Shown here piece by piece: positions 60,770-64,000 of a stretch of 64,000 nt of DNA (position 1 is its first letter; the number at the start of each line of letters is the position of its first letter). Made by a program: the position numbers and the translations under genes. The DNA is from CALAMC01 sp964459465 (GTDB lineage Bacteria; Zixibacteria; MSB-5A5; GN15; PGXB01): NCBI GenBank assembly GCA_964459465.1, contig CAYWLR010000010.1, positions 1-64,000 of the forward strand, given 5' to 3'. The notes below the pieces were generated by a model. That model was not told where the DNA came from. It saw only the letters and a program-made list of their open reading frames with translations, and ran no database searches.

Positions 60770-61042
60770 TTATGATGTCTTTGGCGATTCGGCTTTTTCG
60801 GCTTTGGCCGTCGTAACCCCGGTTAATTCGTTTTGCGCCGCTTTTTTGTATGATTCGGAACGGTAGTCGGTAGTATAAAAGCCCGATCCCTTGAACAGAA
60901 TTCCGGCTCCACCGGATATTAAACGATGGACGCTTTTGGTATCGCCGCAGTTAGGGCAGGTGTCGATGGGGCGGTCGGTCATCTTCTGAAATTCTTCGAA
61001 ATCATGACCGCAGGCGTCGCATTTATACTGATATGTCGGCAT
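60770..61042 (-). CDS. FmdB-type zinc-ribbon protein
   Basis: The 90-residue product opens with MPTYQYKCDACGHDFEEFQ and a second pair CPNCG, the FmdB_Reg zinc-ribbon arrangement CxxC-x19-CxxC, then GGAGILFKGSGFYTTDYR typical of that family. The C-terminus is Ala/Lys/Glu-rich and disordered. These proteins are thought to bind nucleic acid or regulate transcription, but the function is not settled. ATG 61042 has AAAGGA upstream. Confidence 0.85.
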   Translation of the reverse strand: MPTYQYKCDACGHDFEEFQKMTDRPIDTCPNCGDTKSVHRLISGGAGILFKGSGFYTTDYRSESYKKAAQNELTGVTTAKAEKAESPKTS

Positions 61043-61137
61043 AACTGAAGATCCTTTTCATTTCAATGCCGCCTGCATCAGCAAGCGGCATTATTGATAA
61101 TAACAACAAATACAAGCCGCGAAAGTTTCACTGACGG

Positions 61138-62802
61138 CTAAACCGTAAAGTCCTGCTTAACCGGTCCGGCTTGAGTGATTTCCTCGGGTGTACCCTCCGA
61201 GAATTTTTTGAAATTCTCGATAAACAGAGCCGCCAATTGCAGGTATTTGTTTTTGTAGGCGGTGCGGTCGCCCCAGGTATCGGCCGGGTTGAGGACTTTT
61301 TCTGGAACCCCGTCACAGTACCTGGGCACTTCAAAGCCAAAGACCGGGTCTTTGCGAAATTCGACTCCGAGGAGTTTGCCATCCAGGGCCGCGTTCAGAA
61401 GTGTCCTCGTGTGATGAATGCTCATGCGTTTGCCGACGCCGTACTGTCCACCCGACCAGCCGGTATTAACCAGCCAGCAATTAACGCCGTGCTTGGTAAT
61501 TTTGTTGCGCAGCAAATTGGCGTAATAGTAAGGGTGATGGACCATGAACGGTGCGCCGAAGCAGGCGCTGAAAGTGATTTCCGGCTCTTTGCCCAGGTCG
61601 ATTTCGGTGCCGCTGACTTTTGAGGTGTAACCGGAAATAAAATGATACATGGCCTGTTCCGGAGTAAGTTTCGCAATCGGGGGCATGACACCGGAGGCGT
61701 CGCAGGTGAGCATGATAATATTTTTGGGATGTCCCGCCGTGCGCTCTTTGTACATGTTGTCGATAAAATGCAGGGGATAAGCCGCACGTGTATTCTCGGT
61801 CAGGGATTCGTCGTCCAGGTCGAGTTTGCGCGTAATCGGGTCGAAGATCACGTTCTCCAGAATTGTACCGTACTTATTGGTGCAGGCATAAATCTGCGGT
61901 TCGGCGGTGGGAGAAAGCGAGATGACTTTGGCATAGCAGCCGCCCTCGAAGTTGAAAATGCCCTCGTCGCTCCAGCCGTGCTCGTCGTCGCCGATGAGTT
62001 GTCGATTGGGGTCGGCCGACAGGGTCGTCTTGCCGGTACCGGAAAGGCCGAAGAAGAGAGCCGTGCCACCGTCCTTGCCGACGTTGGCCGAGCAGTGCAT
62101 GGACAAGACGCCTTCGCGCGGCAATAAGTAGTTCAATACGGTGAAGACGGATTTCTTGATTTCGCCGCCGTACTCGGACTGGCCGATAATACACATTTTG
62201 CGGGCGAAATTGAGCACAATGAAAGTGGTCGAACGGGTGCCATCGATTTCGGGTGTGGCCCTGAATCCGGGTACGGCGATAATCGTGAATTCCGGGATGA
62301 ACTTGCGCAGTTCGTCCTGGCTTTCGGCCATGATGAGCATATTTCGTGCGAAGTGGGAATGCCAGGCCAACTCGGTGATGATGCGGACCGGTAAGCGATA
62401 ATTGGGGTCGGCGCCGGCGTAGCAATCCTGGACGAACAGGTCGCGTTGCTGGAGGTATCCCTGAACGCGGTGGAAGACTTCGTCGAATTTATCCGGGTTG
62501 AAAGGTCGATTGTACTGCCCCCACCAGATATGATCTTCGTTTTCGGGTTCGCGGACGATGAATTTGTCGTTGGCGGCGCGGGCGGTCCATTCGCCGGTTT
62601 CGGTTACGAAGGCGCCGCCGAGAGCCATGTGTCCCTCGCCGCGGAAGATGGCTTCTTCGTAAAGGGCTTCGGTCGGCAGATTCCAATACACGTGGTGAAG
62701 ATTGCGCAATCCCAGATGACTAAGGCTGAATTCACTTTTAACAATCTGCGCCTGCTTTAAGGCGGGCGTCTTGATATCTATGATATAGCTGGTCGATTTC
62801 AT
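61138..62802 (-). CDS. pckA: Phosphoenolpyruvate carboxykinase (ATP)
   Basis: The 554-residue ATP-dependent PEPCK interconverts oxaloacetate and PEP. The nucleotide site GLSGTGKTTLSADP (about 250-263), the metal site LIGDDEHGW and the substrate region around EGGCYAKVI and RTAYPLHFI-like context are present. The ATG at 62802 has GGAGGG upstream; a TTG six bases earlier is less likely. The ATG overlaps the stop of the upstream aminotransferase gene by four bases (ATGA), so the two are translationally coupled. Confidence 0.95.
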   Translation of the reverse strand: MKSTSYIIDIKTPALKQAQIVKSEFSLSHLGLRNLHHVYWNLPTEALYEEAIFRGEGHMALGGAFVTETGEWTARAANDKFIVREPENEDHIWWGQYNRPFNPDKFDEVFHRVQGYLQQRDLFVQDCYAGADPNYRLPVRIITELAWHSHFARNMLIMAESQDELRKFIPEFTIIAVPGFRATPEIDGTRSTTFIVLNFARKMCIIGQSEYGGEIKKSVFTVLNYLLPREGVLSMHCSANVGKDGGTALFFGLSGTGKTTLSADPNRQLIGDDEHGWSDEGIFNFEGGCYAKVISLSPTAEPQIYACTNKYGTILENVIFDPITRKLDLDDESLTENTRAAYPLHFIDNMYKERTAGHPKNIIMLTCDASGVMPPIAKLTPEQAMYHFISGYTSKVSGTEIDLGKEPEITFSACFGAPFMVHHPYYYANLLRNKITKHGVNCWLVNTGWSGGQYGVGKRMSIHHTRTLLNAALDGKLLGVEFRKDPVFGFEVPRYCDGVPEKVLNPADTWGDRTAYKNKYLQLAALFIENFKKFSEGTPEEITQAGPVKQDFTV

Positions 62803-64000
62803 TTCCAATCCCTCCGCAATTTACGGTCGCCGATGTAGATTTCGTTGGGAGACTCCGGATCGAGAGCCCATTTGATGCGGGCAACGCCTTCCATGATTTC
62901 CTTAATGGAACCGCAATAGCTCAAACGCAGATGGCCTTCCATGCCGAATTCTCCACCCGGCACGGTCACCACCAGCGCCTTTTCCAGCAGGAATTTTGAC
63001 AGGGCCGTCGAATCCTTGCTGTATGCCCGGAAATCGGGAAGACAGTAGAAGGTGCCATCCGGCTTGACGGTTTTGATACCGGTGAAGGCATTCAATTCGG
63101 TGAGCATGACGTCGCGGTTATTCTGCAGGGTCAGGCGCAGTGATTCGACGCTGCTCTGGACACCCATCAGGGCTCCTGCCGCCGCGGCTTGAACCACAAC
63201 CGAGGTGCACGATGAATTCTGGGCCTGAATGTTGACCATTGCCGCCGTGATTTTGCGGTTGGCGATAACCCAGCCGACTCTGAAGCCGGTCATGGCATAT
63301 ACTTTGGAGACACCGTTAATGACGATGATGTGCGAGCTGTCCGAATCATCTTTGGAAAATTGATAGACCGAGGGAGCCTTTTTGCCGTCGAAGATGAGTT
63401 TGTGATAAATATCGTCCATTATCAGATAAATACCCTTTTTCTCGCAGAAGGCGACTATTTCGGCGATGAAATCGGCCGAGTAGACGACGCCCGACGGGTT
63501 ATTGGGGCTGTTGACGATAATGGCTTTGGTGTATGAGCCGACTTTCTCGATGATATCTTCCATGCGCGGCTGGAAACGGCCGTCTTCGGGAGTCACGATA
63601 ACCGGAATGCCATAAACCATTTTTACTATTTCCGGGTAGCTGACCCAGTATGGGGCGAGGATGATGACCTCATCCTGTGGATTGAGAATGGCCATCATCA
63701 GGTTATAAAGTGAATGCTTGGCGCCGTTGGAAACGATGACGTTTTCGGGCCCGATAATCTTGTTGTAATTTTCTTCGGTGTAGCGAATGATGGCCTTTAT
63801 AAGGGAAGGGATTCCCTCGGTCGGGGTGTAGCGGATATCGGCCGTAGTCAGTTTGGCCGAGGCGCCCAGGACAGCCTCAATGGGAACCTTGTCTTTCGGC
63901 TCGCCGGCGCCGAGGTGGATGACGCTTTCACCCTTTTCCTTCAGCAGGCGGGCCTTCTCGTTCATCGCCAGAGTCGGCGATTCTTTAATTTCACGGGCTA
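62799..64000 (-). CDS. Class I aminotransferase (aspartate/tyrosine type), 5' end outside window
   Basis: The frame is open to the right edge (the last bases read REIKESPTLAMNEKARLLKEKG), so the N-terminus lies beyond 64000. The rest is a fold type I PLP enzyme: LGAGEPKDKVP, YTPTEGIPSLIKAI, NGAKHSLYNLMMAI, the PLP Asp-type region NSPNNPSG, and VINGVSKVYAMTGFRVGW with the PLP-binding Lys in GVSK. Likely substrate is aspartate or a close amino acid, with oxaloacetate as product. Its stop overlaps the pckA start, and the coupling fits oxaloacetate feeding PEPCK. Confidence 0.9.
   Translation of the reverse strand, partial: AREIKESPTLAMNEKARLLKEKGESVIHLGAGEPKDKVPIEAVLGASAKLTTADIRYTPTEGIPSLIKAIIRYTEENYNKIIGPENVIVSNGAKHSLYNLMMAILNPQDEVIILAPYWVSYPEIVKMVYGIPVIVTPEDGRFQPRMEDIIEKVGSYTKAIIVNSPNNPSGVVYSADFIAEIVAFCEKKGIYLIMDDIYHKLIFDGKKAPSVYQFSKDDSDSSHIIVINGVSKVYAMTGFRVGWVIANRKITAAMVNIQAQNSSCTSVVVQAAAAGALMGVQSSVESLRLTLQNNRDVMLTELNAFTGIKTVKPDGTFYCLPDFRAYSKDSTALSKFLLEKALVVTVPGGEFGMEGHLRLSYCGSIKEIMEGVARIKWALDPESPNEIYIGDRKLRRDWK

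Overview
The window reads as one contiguous piece of chromosome from a Gram-negative bacterium of about 50% G+C. It shows an outer membrane and periplasm (lipoprotein, TonB/ExbB/ExbD, a candidate beta-barrel, periplasmic cytochrome c maturation). The mix of BACON-type repeat proteins ending in dockerin-like modules, TPR lipoprotein-style proteins, a TonB cluster with two ExbD paralogues, single-chain pyruvate:ferredoxin oxidoreductase and ATP-dependent PEP carboxykinase suggests an uncultured lineage of the FCB side of the tree (Zixibacteria-like). That placement is inference from gene content; no rRNA or tRNA gene lies in the window. Most genes have good Shine-Dalgarno sites and many promoters look like ordinary -35/-10 pairs.

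Layout. 1-254: start of a lipoprotein gene running off the left edge. 255-1149: gene-free stretch packed with perfect hairpins. 1150-6446 (minus): DUF4139 protein, TPR protein, then priA. 6671-12181 (plus): a CDP-alcohol phosphatidyltransferase followed by ccmABCDEF, a cytochrome c maturation operon of the variant (System I*) type with a CxxxY CcmE. 12565-16353: small cytosolic protein, membrane protein, polysaccharide flippase, and a periplasmic protein with TonB-C-like repeats. 16632-23331: energy-transduction cluster (TPR protein, membrane protein, ExbB, two ExbD, TonB, additional TonB-C protein). 23755-29307: a promoter with a palindromic operator set in its spacer, a small zinc-ribbon protein, a Hel308/Ski2-like helicase with an added C-terminal winged-helix domain, and a Lon-like protease whose AAA+ motifs are degenerate. 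29756-34621: two secreted dockerin-bearing proteins, one an M1 metallopeptidase. 34814-42012: miaB, a pseudo-kinase with receiver domain, an HDOD protein carrying an isolated histidine-kinase dimerisation helix, and leucyl aminopeptidase. 42057-48883 (minus): beta-propeller protein, beta-barrel candidate, PFOR, dCTP deaminase, Rrf2 regulator. 49115-57874 (plus): fused FAD/Fe-S dehydrogenase, CobO, thioredoxin reductase, a candidate sigma-54-driven small RNA, and two membrane histidine kinases. 57925-64000 (minus): citrate synthase, FmdB-type zinc ribbon with a GlcD-like oxidase, PEP carboxykinase and the 3' part of an aminotransferase.

Metabolically, PFOR, citrate synthase, PEP carboxykinase, aminotransferase and two lactate/glycolate-type flavin dehydrogenases together describe central carbon flow around pyruvate, acetyl-CoA and oxaloacetate. 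The Ccm operon implies periplasmic c-type cytochromes encoded elsewhere. The parts most worth following up are the Lon-like protein with a dead-looking ATPase, the helicase fusion under a palindromic operator, the candidate small RNA at 53640-53760, the paired signalling proteins with complementary kinase fragments, and the System I* operon. No CRISPR array, IS element, prophage or rRNA/tRNA gene was seen.
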